Below the pieces are notes generated by a model. The model was given only the letters and a program-made list of their open reading frames with translations, was not told the origin of the DNA and made no database searches. Position numbers and translations under genes: made by a program. Source: JAPYTU01 sp036166735 (lineage in GTDB: Bacteria; Bacteroidota; Bacteroidia; Cytophagales; MED-G16). From it: DNA of 9,299 bases. This document shows, piece by piece, positions 1 to 7,517 of this stretch. Position 1 is the first letter of the stretch, and each line of letters begins with the position of its first letter. The DNA lies in the NCBI GenBank assembly GCA_036166735.1, contig JAYZHG010000037.1:1-9299 (forward strand). Reading direction: 5' to 3'.

Positions 1-1058
1 CATTTTTAGAAAGTCCAAATTTAAATAATCTAAATTCTAATTATGTTTTTAAAAATTTTATCAGTGGCAAATGTAATAGTGTAGCTAGAACAGCGGGAAA
101 AAAAATATGTAACAGTCCAGGAAATAATCCATTTAATCCTTTAATGGTATATGGAGGAACTGGATTAGGTAAAACTCATATTATTCAAGCAATTGGAAAT
201 AAGATAATTGATAATAATAATAATAATAATAATAATAAAAGTGTTTATTATGTTACATCTGAAAAATTCGCTAATCAATTTATTGATTCTTTAAAAGAAA
301 ATAAATTAAAAAATTTCAATAAATTTTATACCAATATAGATGTTTTAATTATTGATGATGTTCAATTTTTCAGCGGTAAAACAAAAACTCAAGAAGTGTT
401 TTTTCATATCTTCAATCAATTAAATCTAAATCAAAAACAAATTGTTTTATCTGCTGATAAATCTCCAATTCAATTAAGTGGATTGGAAGAAAGATTAGTA
501 AGTAGATTTAAATCAGGACTTACTGTTGAATTAGAAAAACCTGATTATAAAACAAGACTAGACATATTAAAATTTAAAGTAAAAAAAGATAACCTCAGTA
601 TATCTAATGATATAGTAGAATATATTGCACAAGAAGTGGATTCAAATATTAGAGAAATTGAAGGTGTGCTTATATCATTAATGGCTCATTCAACAATTTA
701 TAAAATGGAAATTAATCTAAATTTAGCTAAATCAATTATTAATAAAATCGTAAAAAATACAAATAGAGAAATTGACATTAATTACATCCAAGAAATTGTA
801 TCTAAATATTTTCATATATCAATTGAAGAAATGAAAGATAAAGTAAGAAAAAAAGAAATAGTAATAGCAAGACAAGTTGCGATGTATTTCTCAAAAGATT
901 ATACTAATAATTCTTTAAAATCTATTGGTTTTCATTTTGGTGGAAGAGATCATAGTACTGTAATCCATGCTGTTCAAGCCGTAAATAACATGATTGATAC
1001 TGATATTATTTTCAAAAAAAGTATTAACGAAATCAACAAAAGATTATCATCAAATTAA
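1..1058 (+). CDS. dnaA: Chromosomal replication initiator DnaA, 5'-truncated by the window edge
   Basis: DnaA is the AAA+ ATPase that binds DnaA boxes and opens the replication origin. The reading frame is open from base 3 to the left edge, so the ATG at 144 is an internal methionine. The codons before it read into the conserved lead-in to the nucleotide site (NPFNPLMVYGG). About 351 residues are visible; domain I and most of domain II lie outside. Visible landmarks are Walker A GGTGLGKT (153-176), Walker B LIIDDVQF (about 344-370), sensor 1 near IVLSADKSP, the arginine-finger segment LEERLVSRFKSGL, sensor 2 around NIREIEGVL, and the DNA-binding signature FGGRDHSTVIHAV (about 934-975) in domain IV. 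An asparagine tract encoded by (AAT)8 sits just after the Walker A helix. The gene ends TAA, 112 nt before the next gene. Identity is certain; only the start is missing. Confidence 0.97.
   Translation, partial: FLESPNLNNLNSNYVFKNFISGKCNSVARTAGKKICNSPGNNPFNPLMVYGGTGLGKTHIIQAIGNKIIDNNNNNNNNKSVYYVTSEKFANQFIDSLKENKLKNFNKFYTNIDVLIIDDVQFFSGKTKTQEVFFHIFNQLNLNQKQIVLSADKSPIQLSGLEERLVSRFKSGLTVELEKPDYKTRLDILKFKVKKDNLSISNDIVEYIAQEVDSNIREIEGVLISLMAHSTIYKMEINLNLAKSIINKIVKNTNREIDINYIQEIVSKYFHISIEEMKDKVRKKEIVIARQVAMYFSKDYTNNSLKSIGFHFGGRDHSTVIHAVQAVNNMIDTDIIFKKSINEINKRLSSN
213..236 (+). repeat. (AAT)8 trinucleotide microsatellite inside dnaA
   Basis: Eight consecutive AAT codons give eight asparagines between the helix after Walker A and the next beta strand (KSVYYV). 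The ATA periodicity starts slightly earlier, at 211. In other DnaA proteins this spot is a short variable surface loop (for example ARKPNAK in E. coli). The tract therefore replaces loop sequence and does not break a motif. The repeat is in frame, so slippage would change loop length without a frameshift. Confidence 0.95.
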
Positions 1059-1079
1059 AATTAAATATTCTATTTAATT
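1059..1079 (+). terminator. A/T-only hairpin directly after dnaA, possible weak terminator
   Basis: A perfect 9-bp inverted repeat, AATTAAATA / TATTTAATT, with a 3-nt TTC loop starts on the base after the dnaA stop codon. It is followed by ATTATTCCCC and not by a T run. The stem has no G:C pair, so it would be weak in RNA. Position supports a transcript-end role, but in DNA this A+T-rich such palindromes also arise by chance. Confidence 0.3.
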
Positions 1080-1170
1080 ATTATTCCCCTTAATAATTTC
1101 AATAAAAAAACTTACTTTAATTTAGAGTTTATAAATATCTCTTAATCTATTGTGAAAAAATTATGTTAAA

Positions 1171-2670
1171 ATGATCAAAATCTTTTTTAATTTATTAATA
1201 AAAGGAATTATTATCTACGAAAAAATAATTAAAACTTTCCAAACCAATAATTCAATCAAAAATCAAGATGATTTATTAAAAAAACTCATTAATAAATCAA
1301 AAAAAACTGAATTTGGAAAAGATCATAATTTTGCTAAAATCAAAAATTATTCTGATTATAAAAATAAAGTTCCAATAAGAGATTATGAGGATTTCAGTAA
1401 TTATATTAATCAAATAAAATCAGGAAAAAAAAATATTCTATGGCCTGGATCTCCAATATATTTTGCTAAAACATCTGGGACTACATCTGGGACTAAATAT
1501 ATTCCCATAACTAAAAATTCCATTCCTAATCAAATTAACAGTGCTAAAAAAATGTTATTTGATTATATCAAATTAAAAAAATCCGTAAATATTTTAAATG
1601 GAAAAGTTTTGTTTTTATCTGGATCTCCCAAATTAGAACTGATTAATAATATTTATGTAGGAAGACTATCTGGAATTGTTAATCATCATAAACCCTTTTT
1701 ATTAAAGCACATATACCTACCATCCAATAAAATAAATCTTATTGATAATTGGGAAAAAAAAATTAATAAAATCGCTGATGAAACATTAGGAAAAGATTTA
1801 AGAATAATTGGTGGTATTCCTCCATGGTTACAAATGTATTTTAATGTTTTAAAAAACAAAACAGGGAAAAAAATAAAAGATATTTTTCCAAATTTAAAAC
1901 TAATATGTCACGGAGGAGTTAATTTTGAACCTTACCGAGCTAACCTTTTTGATGCTATAGGTTCTGAGATTGATACATTAGAAACTTTTCCTGCATCCGA
2001 AGGTTTTTTTGCCTATCAAAACAATTTTAAAAAAAATGACTTAATTCTTCAAACTAATTCAGGAATATTTTATGAATTTATTGCAATGGACAATATAAAA
2101 AATAAAAATCCAGAAAGAATAACTTTAAAAAAAGTTGAAATAAATAAAAACTATGCTATGATAATTACTACAAATGCAGGACTATGGTCATACAATTTGG
2201 GTGATACTATTAAATTCACTTCTCTAAATCCTTATAAATTAATCGTAACTGGAAGAACAAAACAATATATATCAGCTTTCGGAGAACATGTTATCGTTGA
2301 AGAAGTAGATAAAGCATTAATCAAAACCTGCAAATCATTTAAAGAAGTAAAAATAATTGAATATACGGTGGGTCCTAAAATAGAAAATAATAATCAAAAA
2401 TCTCATCATCAATGGTTAATAGAATTTAAGAAAGAACCTAAAAATTTATATGATTTTGAAAAAGAATTAGATCTAAATCTACAAAAATTAAATCCATATT
2501 ATAAAGATTTAATTCAAGATAAAGTTTTAACTACATTAAAAATTAAAACATTAAAAAAGAAATCATTTATTAACTTTATGAAATCTATTGGTAAGTTAGG
2601 AGGACAAAACAAAGTTCCTAGAATTTCTAATAATAGAAAGATTATTAATGAAATTTTAAAAAGTAATTAA
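1171..2670 (+). CDS. GH3 auxin-responsive promoter family protein (acyl-adenylate-forming enzyme)
   Basis: This 499-residue protein belongs to the GH3 family of adenylating enzymes. Plant members join amino acids to jasmonate or auxin through an acyl-AMP intermediate. Bacteroidota members are common, but their substrate is, to my knowledge, not established. Visible signatures are the ATP-binding loop KTSGTTSGTK (100-109), HGGVNFEPY (247-255), the family-typical ETFPASEGF (271-279), the nucleotide-binding segment YNLGDTIKF (341-349), GRTKQYISAFGEHV (361-374), and a C-terminal KLGGQNKVPR (475-484). That C-terminal stretch carries a lysine placed like the catalytic lysine of the superfamily. Full family length and no signal peptide suggest a complete cytoplasmic enzyme. 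In-frame TGA at 1153 and no other in-frame ATG fix the start at 1171. An ATG at 1163 is out of frame and stops at once. The gene ends 1 nt before dxr and is probably first in the five-gene run. Family assignment is firm; function is open. Confidence 0.9.
   Translation: MIKIFFNLLIKGIIIYEKIIKTFQTNNSIKNQDDLLKKLINKSKKTEFGKDHNFAKIKNYSDYKNKVPIRDYEDFSNYINQIKSGKKNILWPGSPIYFAKTSGTTSGTKYIPITKNSIPNQINSAKKMLFDYIKLKKSVNILNGKVLFLSGSPKLELINNIYVGRLSGIVNHHKPFLLKHIYLPSNKINLIDNWEKKINKIADETLGKDLRIIGGIPPWLQMYFNVLKNKTGKKIKDIFPNLKLICHGGVNFEPYRANLFDAIGSEIDTLETFPASEGFFAYQNNFKKNDLILQTNSGIFYEFIAMDNIKNKNPERITLKKVEINKNYAMIITTNAGLWSYNLGDTIKFTSLNPYKLIVTGRTKQYISAFGEHVIVEEVDKALIKTCKSFKEVKIIEYTVGPKIENNNQKSHHQWLIEFKKEPKNLYDFEKELDLNLQKLNPYYKDLIQDKVLTTLKIKTLKKKSFINFMKSIGKLGGQNKVPRISNNRKIINEILKSN
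1471..1494 (+). repeat. Perfect 12-bp tandem duplication coding the GH3 ATP-binding loop
   Basis: ACATCTGGGACT occurs twice head to tail, encoding TSGT-TSGT, the nucleotide-binding loop of the GH3-family protein. SGTTSGT-like loops are normal in this family, so the protein motif is expected. The unusual part is exact identity of both copies at every third base, including two uses of the G-rich codon GGG in a gene that mostly uses GGA. Confidence 0.95.
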
Positions 2671-2671
2671 T

Positions 2672-3829
2672 TTGAAAAAAAAAATTGCAATACTTGGCTC
2701 TACTGGATCAATTGGGACTCAAACTCTAGAGGTCATTAATAATAATTTAGATAAATTTTCAATTGAATTACTTTCTGCATATTCAAATATTGATCTCATA
2801 ATAAAACAAACAATAAAATTTAAGCCTAAAACAATTATTATTGGAAATAAAAACCATTATAAAAAATTAAAAATGACTTTTAAAAGTCAAAAAATCAATA
2901 TTCTATATGGAGAAGATGCTCTAAACAATTTTTATAAATATTGTAATGTTAATTTAGTCGTTACTGGTTTAGTTGGAAAATTAGGATTAATACCTACAAT
3001 AAATGCAATCAAAAATCAAATAGATATTGCACTTGCAAATAAAGAAACTCTAGTAATAGCTGGAAGTATAATTAATAAATTATTAATAAAACACTCTGTT
3101 AATTTATATCCTATTGATTCTGAACATTCTGCAATCTTTCAATGTCTAATTGGTGAATCAGAAAAATCAATTGAAAAAATTATACTTACTGCTTCTGGTG
3201 GACCATTTCGAGAGAAAACATTAAAAGAATTAAAAAATGTAACTAAAGTTGATGCATTAAATCATCCTAAATGGAAAATGGGTAATAAAATAACAATTGA
3301 CTCATCAACATTAATGAATAAAGGACTTGAAGTAATTGAGGCTAAATGGTTATTTAACGTTGATATTAACAAAATTGAAGTTGTTCTGCATCCTGAATCT
3401 ATTATTCATTCAATGGTACAATTTATAGATGGATCTATAAAAGCTCAACTCGGAGAACCAGATATGAAAATTCCAATTCAATATGCTTTAAGTTATCCAA
3501 AAAGAATTAAAAATAATTTTACAAGATATAAATTTGATATAAATAAATCTTTACATTTTAGAAAACCTTGTCTAAAAACATTTAATAATTTAAAATTAGC
3601 ATTTGCTGCCGCCCAAAATGGAGGAAATGCACCATGCATTTTAAATGCATCTAATGAAATTGTTGTAGAATCATTTTTAAAAGAGAAAATTAAATTTCTT
3701 GATATGACTAATATAATAGAAGAATCTTTAAATAAAATATCCTATATTGCAAATCCTAATTTAGAGGAATTAATAGAAACAGATTACATTACTAGGGATT
3801 TTACAAAAAAAATAATAAATAATTTATAA
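2672..3829 (+). CDS. dxr: 1-deoxy-D-xylulose 5-phosphate reductoisomerase (MEP pathway)
   Basis: Dxr converts 1-deoxy-D-xylulose 5-phosphate to 2-C-methyl-D-erythritol 4-phosphate with NADPH and a divalent metal, the committed step of the MEP route to isoprenoids. It is the target of fosmidomycin. The 385-residue length is normal. Visible features are the N-terminal NADPH fold motif GSTGSIGT (9-16), ANKETLVIAG (122-131), the metal ligands D149 and E151 in PIDSEHSAIFQ, the flexible-loop region TASGGPFR (173-180), HPKWKMGNKITIDSS (198-212), ligand E220 in KGLEVIEA, and GEPDMKIPIQYAL (261-273). Translation must start at TTG (2672): the frame has a TAA at 2657 and no ATG before the conserved N terminus. 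A run of ten A follows the start codon. It begins 1 nt after the GH3-family stop and ends 3 nt before rseP. Adjacency of dxr and rseP is common in bacteria. Confidence 0.97.
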   Translation: MKKKIAILGSTGSIGTQTLEVINNNLDKFSIELLSAYSNIDLIIKQTIKFKPKTIIIGNKNHYKKLKMTFKSQKINILYGEDALNNFYKYCNVNLVVTGLVGKLGLIPTINAIKNQIDIALANKETLVIAGSIINKLLIKHSVNLYPIDSEHSAIFQCLIGESEKSIEKIILTASGGPFREKTLKELKNVTKVDALNHPKWKMGNKITIDSSTLMNKGLEVIEAKWLFNVDINKIEVVLHPESIIHSMVQFIDGSIKAQLGEPDMKIPIQYALSYPKRIKNNFTRYKFDINKSLHFRKPCLKTFNNLKLAFAAAQNGGNAPCILNASNEIVVESFLKEKIKFLDMTNIIEESLNKISYIANPNLEELIETDYITRDFTKKIINNL

Positions 3830-3832
3830 GAT

Positions 3833-5146
3833 ATGGATGGTTTAATTATGGCACTTCAAATGATTCTTGCCCTCTCAATCATTGTGGGAATTCATGAATT
3901 AGGTCATCTTATAGCTGCTAAAATTTTTGGTATGAAGGTAGAAAAATATTATATAGGATTTCCTCCAAAAATTTGGAGTTTTAAATATAAGGATACCGAA
4001 TATGGATTAGGTTCAATTCCTTTAGGAGGTTTTGTAAAAATTTCCGGAATAATAGATGAATCATTTGACACTAAACATATAAATAAAAAACCAGAGCCAT
4101 GGGAATTTCGATCAAAACCTGCATGGCAAAGATTAATAGTTATGCTTGGTGGAATTATGTTTAATGTAATTACAGGAGCATTGATTTTTATAATTTTGAC
4201 ATATAATTATGGAGAGAGTTCTATATCTAAAGATGAAATAAATAAGGATGGAATATTAGCGCTTGAAATTGGAAAAGATATTGGATTTGAAACAGGTGAT
4301 AAAATTTTAAAAATTAATAATGAAGATTGGAATAGATTTAAAGACTTAGTAAATCCAAATATTTTTTTAAATGAAAACAGTTATTATACAGTATTAAGAA
4401 ATAATAATGAAGTAACAGTTTATTTACCAAAAAATTTTATTGATATGATGTCTTCAAAAGAATCTAAAAATAAATTTATATCTTATAGAAGACCATTCAT
4501 TATAGATAGCGTATATTCAAATGCATATAAATCAGGAATTAAAAAAGGTGATAAAATTATATCTGTTAATAATAATAAAATAATTGATTTTAATGAACTT
4601 AGAAAAATAGTAGAAAGTAATTCAAATTCTATAATTCAAATAACTGTTGAAAGAAACAAAATACTTATTGATAAAATAGTAGATGTTAATAAAGATGGTC
4701 AAATAGGAATAAGAGCTGATATAAAAGAACTCAACATTACTAAAGAATATTTTTCATTTTTTGAATCTATAAATATAGGAACAGAAAGAGCATTTGGGTT
4801 TGTTTGGTTAAATATTAAAGCATTTAAAAAAATGTTTGCAGGAGAAATAAACCCGACAAAAAATTTAGCAGGACCAATAGGAATTGCTCAAATCTTTGGA
4901 TCTAAATGGAACTCAATTCAATTTTGGAGTACAGTTGGATTGCTTTCAATGATTTTAGCATTTATGAATTTACTTCCTATACCAGCACTTGATGGAGGTC
5001 ATGCCATGTTTCTTTCTTATGAAATCATATCAGGAAAAAAACCATCAGAAAAATTTTTAGAATATTCTACTAGATTTGGAGTTATAATATTACTTGGTTT
5101 AATGTCTTTTGTAATATTAAATGATATATATAAATTATTTATCTAA
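3833..5146 (+). CDS. rseP: RseP-type site-2 zinc metalloprotease, inner membrane
   Basis: RseP is an intramembrane protease. In E. coli it cleaves the anti-sigma factor RseA in the envelope stress response and removes remnant signal peptides. The protein has 437 residues. The zinc-binding HELGH (21-25) lies in the first membrane segment, followed by GLGSIPLGGFVKISG and the Bacteroidota-style IDESFD. A second membrane segment spans about 103-125. Two PDZ-like units follow, about 138-200 and 220-288; GDKIISVNNNKI marks the second. The third metal ligand, D387, is in NLLPIPALDGGHAMF, and a last hydrophobic segment ends the protein. ATG at 3833 is 3 nt after dxr; the in-frame ATG at 3848 is an alternative. 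The C-terminal 26 nt overlap porQ. The catalytic set is complete. Which anti-sigma factor, if any, it cuts cannot be told here. Confidence 0.94.
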   Translation: MDGLIMALQMILALSIIVGIHELGHLIAAKIFGMKVEKYYIGFPPKIWSFKYKDTEYGLGSIPLGGFVKISGIIDESFDTKHINKKPEPWEFRSKPAWQRLIVMLGGIMFNVITGALIFIILTYNYGESSISKDEINKDGILALEIGKDIGFETGDKILKINNEDWNRFKDLVNPNIFLNENSYYTVLRNNNEVTVYLPKNFIDMMSSKESKNKFISYRRPFIIDSVYSNAYKSGIKKGDKIISVNNNKIIDFNELRKIVESNSNSIIQITVERNKILIDKIVDVNKDGQIGIRADIKELNITKEYFSFFESINIGTERAFGFVWLNIKAFKKMFAGEINPTKNLAGPIGIAQIFGSKWNSIQFWSTVGLLSMILAFMNLLPIPALDGGHAMFLSYEIISGKKPSEKFLEYSTRFGVIILLGLMSFVILNDIYKLFI

Positions 5147-6122
5147 AATTATTTCTATTTCTATCAAATCCAAATTCAATATTTTATTATTATCAACAAA
5201 TTTAATTTTTGTTATAAATTCGTTTTCACAATCATCTTTTGAATTCCTAACTATAAATGATAATGCTAAAATTAAAGCTCTTGGAGGAAATAATGTGTCC
5301 CTTACTAAAAACCAAAATTATTACTTATCTAATCCATCATTTTTATTCTACTCAAAAAATCAAAATATTTCTATTAATCATATGAATTATATAGCAGACA
5401 TTAATTCATCCAGTATTTTATATTCTGACAGTCTAAAACATATAGGAAAATTTGGTGTTGCAATAAAATATTTTTCACATGGTAAATTTGATGGTTATGA
5501 TGTACTTGGTAATTCAACGGGATCTTTTAATCCAAAAGAATTTGCAATTACCATAACTAAATCTATTAAATTTTCAAATTTTATATTTGGAACAAATTTT
5601 AAATACGTAAATTCAAAAATTTATAATAAATCTGATAATGCATTTTTAATTGATATTGGAGTTATTTTTTATCCTATAACAAGAAAAAACTTGATTATAG
5701 GAATGACCATATCAAATTTTGGATTCCTATTCTCAAAAAATAATGCTTATATACCATTTTTCGTTCAGATCGGAACTACTTTCAAACCTGAATATATGCC
5801 TATTAGATTCTCATTTACAATTAATAAATCATCAGAAAAAAATCACTTATTAAATATCTATTCAAACTCATTTAATAAATTATTATCCCTTATGAATATA
5901 GGTACAGAAATATTAATATCTAAGAATATAAATTTTCAATTAGGTTATAATTATAAATTAAATAAAGAATTGTCCCTTACAAATAACAGAAATAATGGTG
6001 GCATATCTTATGGGATTGAGATACTTTTGAAAAGATTTAATATAAACTATGCAAGAGTAGTTATGAATACAATAAATACATCTAATGTAATATCCCTTAA
6101 TTTTAATTTAAAAAGAATTTAA
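5121..6122 (+). CDS. porQ: PorQ-like outer-membrane protein of the type IX secretion system
   Basis: PorQ belongs to the PorV/PorQ branch of the FadL-like outer-membrane beta-barrels. In Porphyromonas it is needed for type IX secretion, with PorZ, in attaching A-LPS to cargo proteins. The protein has 333 residues. A signal peptide is visible: lysines at 9, 17 and 19, a hydrophobic core at about 20-33, and probable cleavage after NSFS, leaving QSSFEF. Family-like features are an N-terminal AKIKALGGNNVSL, then NYYLSNPSFL, HMNYIADIN, and alternating polar/aromatic strands to the C terminus (VISLNFNLKRI). No ATG, GTG or TTG lies between 5121 and the signal core, so the ATG that overlaps rseP by 26 nt is probably real and suggests translational coupling. 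hslU follows after 9 nt. Sequence conservation is modest, so PorQ is a strong but not certain call; another member of the same barrel family is the alternative. Confidence 0.8.
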   Translation: MIYINYLSKIISISIKSKFNILLLSTNLIFVINSFSQSSFEFLTINDNAKIKALGGNNVSLTKNQNYYLSNPSFLFYSKNQNISINHMNYIADINSSSILYSDSLKHIGKFGVAIKYFSHGKFDGYDVLGNSTGSFNPKEFAITITKSIKFSNFIFGTNFKYVNSKIYNKSDNAFLIDIGVIFYPITRKNLIIGMTISNFGFLFSKNNAYIPFFVQIGTTFKPEYMPIRFSFTINKSSEKNHLLNIYSNSFNKLLSLMNIGTEILISKNINFQLGYNYKLNKELSLTNNRNNGGISYGIEILLKRFNINYARVVMNTINTSNVISLNFNLKRI

Positions 6123-6131
6123 ATTTACCAA

Positions 6132-7517
6132 ATGGAAAAAATAAAAAATATGACACCGCAACAAATAGTACATGAACTAGATAAATATATCATTGGTCAA
6201 AATGAAGCTAAAAGAAATGTTGCAATAGCACTAAGAAATAGATGGAGAAGAATGAATGTAACTGATGAAATAAAAAATGAAATAATTCCAAATAATATAC
6301 TTATGATAGGCGCTACTGGAGTTGGAAAAACAGAAATAGCAAGAAGGCTCGCAAATCTATCAGATGCTCCATTTACAAAAGTAGAAGCATCTAAGTTTAC
6401 TGAGGTAGGATATGTAGGAAGAGATGTTGAAAGTATGGTTAGAGATTTAGTTGAACAATCCGTTAATTTAGTAAAAGTTCAAAAAAAGAAAGAAGTAAAA
6501 ATAAAAGCTGAAAAAAGTGTAAATAATATTATTCTTGATGTGTTAATACCTCCAATAAATAAAGTTCAATCAAATATTAATTTAAGTTTAGAAAAAAAAT
6601 CACCTAATGAAGACAAAGAAATAAATGAAAAAACTAGAGAAAAATTTAAAACAAAAATAAAAAATGGAGAATTAGATGATAGAAAAATAGACATAACAGT
6701 TCAAAAACCAAATAATTCAGGAATTGGAATGATTGGTGGTGGCATGATGGATGAATCTTCTATGATAAATTTACAAGATATGATAGGCAACATGATGCCC
6801 AAAAGAAATAAAAAAAGAAAAGTAACAATTGGTGAAGCAAAAAAAATACTTCTTGAATCTGAGATGTCAAAGTTGATTGATATGGATGAAGTAAAAGATG
6901 AAGCTATACAAAGAGCTGAAAATACAGGAATAATTTTTATAGATGAAATTGATAAAATTAGTGGAGGATCAAAAAAAGGAGGTGGACCAGATGTTAGTAG
7001 AGAAGGTGTTCAAAGAGATCTATTACCAATTGTTGAAGGAACTTCTGTTACCACTAAATATGGAGTTATGAAAACAGATCATGTTTTATTTATTGCTGCA
7101 GGAGCTTTTCATTTATCAAAACCTTCCGATTTAATCCCTGAACTTCAAGGCAGATTTCCAATCAGAGTTGAATTAGATAATTTAACACAAGATGATTTCT
7201 TAAAAATATTAAATGAACCTAAAAATTCATTAACTAAACAATATACCGCTTTAATTAAATCTGAAAATGTAGAAATTATATTTAATAAAGATGCTCTAAA
7301 AGAAATTTCAGAAAAAGCATTTATAATTAATTCAGAAATTGAAAATATTGGAGCAAGAAGACTTCACACTGTAATGAGCAAACTTTTAAATGAAATATTA
7401 TTTGATATTCCTGAAAAAATTGGTCCTAATGCAAAAATTATTATTACAAAGAATATGGTTGAGGAAAAACTAAATGCTATAACTCAAAATAAAGATTTGA
7501 GTGAATACATTTTATAG
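6132..7517 (+). CDS. hslU: HslU, AAA+ unfoldase subunit of the HslUV protease
   Basis: HslU forms hexameric rings that unfold substrates and feed them to the HslV peptidase in the cytoplasm. The protein has 461 residues, against 443 in E. coli. Visible features are the N-terminal ELDKYIIGQNEAKRNVAIAL (15-34), Walker A GATGVGKT (60-67), pore loop GYVG (93-96), an inserted I domain at about 110-240 with the methionine/glycine-rich GIGMIGGGMMDESSM, Walker B IIFIDEID (267-274), the arginine finger in ELQGRFPIR (R341), and sensor 2 IGARR (406-410). The tail ends DLSEYIL, the type that inserts into HslV to activate it, which implies a working partner. hslV is not next to it in this window. The start ATG is 9 nt after porQ, and the TAG overlaps the end of sixA on the other strand by 6 nt. 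Confidence 0.97.
   Translation: MEKIKNMTPQQIVHELDKYIIGQNEAKRNVAIALRNRWRRMNVTDEIKNEIIPNNILMIGATGVGKTEIARRLANLSDAPFTKVEASKFTEVGYVGRDVESMVRDLVEQSVNLVKVQKKKEVKIKAEKSVNNIILDVLIPPINKVQSNINLSLEKKSPNEDKEINEKTREKFKTKIKNGELDDRKIDITVQKPNNSGIGMIGGGMMDESSMINLQDMIGNMMPKRNKKRKVTIGEAKKILLESEMSKLIDMDEVKDEAIQRAENTGIIFIDEIDKISGGSKKGGGPDVSREGVQRDLLPIVEGTSVTTKYGVMKTDHVLFIAAGAFHLSKPSDLIPELQGRFPIRVELDNLTQDDFLKILNEPKNSLTKQYTALIKSENVEIIFNKDALKEISEKAFIINSEIENIGARRLHTVMSKLLNEILFDIPEKIGPNAKIIITKNMVEEKLNAITQNKDLSEYIL

Noticed and set aside
144..1058. Treating dnaA as a complete gene starting at ATG 144
   Set aside because: Codons from base 3 to 143 are open and encode the conserved segment before Walker A, so the gene runs off the left edge.
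1059..1170. Replication origin beside dnaA
   Set aside because: The best candidates for DnaA boxes (around 1079-1087 and 1151-1160) each differ from TTATNCACA at two or more positions and are not clustered. The spacer is only 112 bases.
1081..1170. Bacteroidota-type promoter (TTG, then TAnnTTTG) upstream of the GH3-family gene
   Set aside because: TAATTTAG is a one-mismatch -7 candidate but has no TTG at the right distance upstream. Similar matches are expected by chance in such A+T-rich DNA.
1163..1176. Alternative start ATG at 1163 for the GH3-family gene
   Set aside because: It is in another frame and hits TGA after three codons. The in-frame ATG at 1171 follows a stop at 1153.
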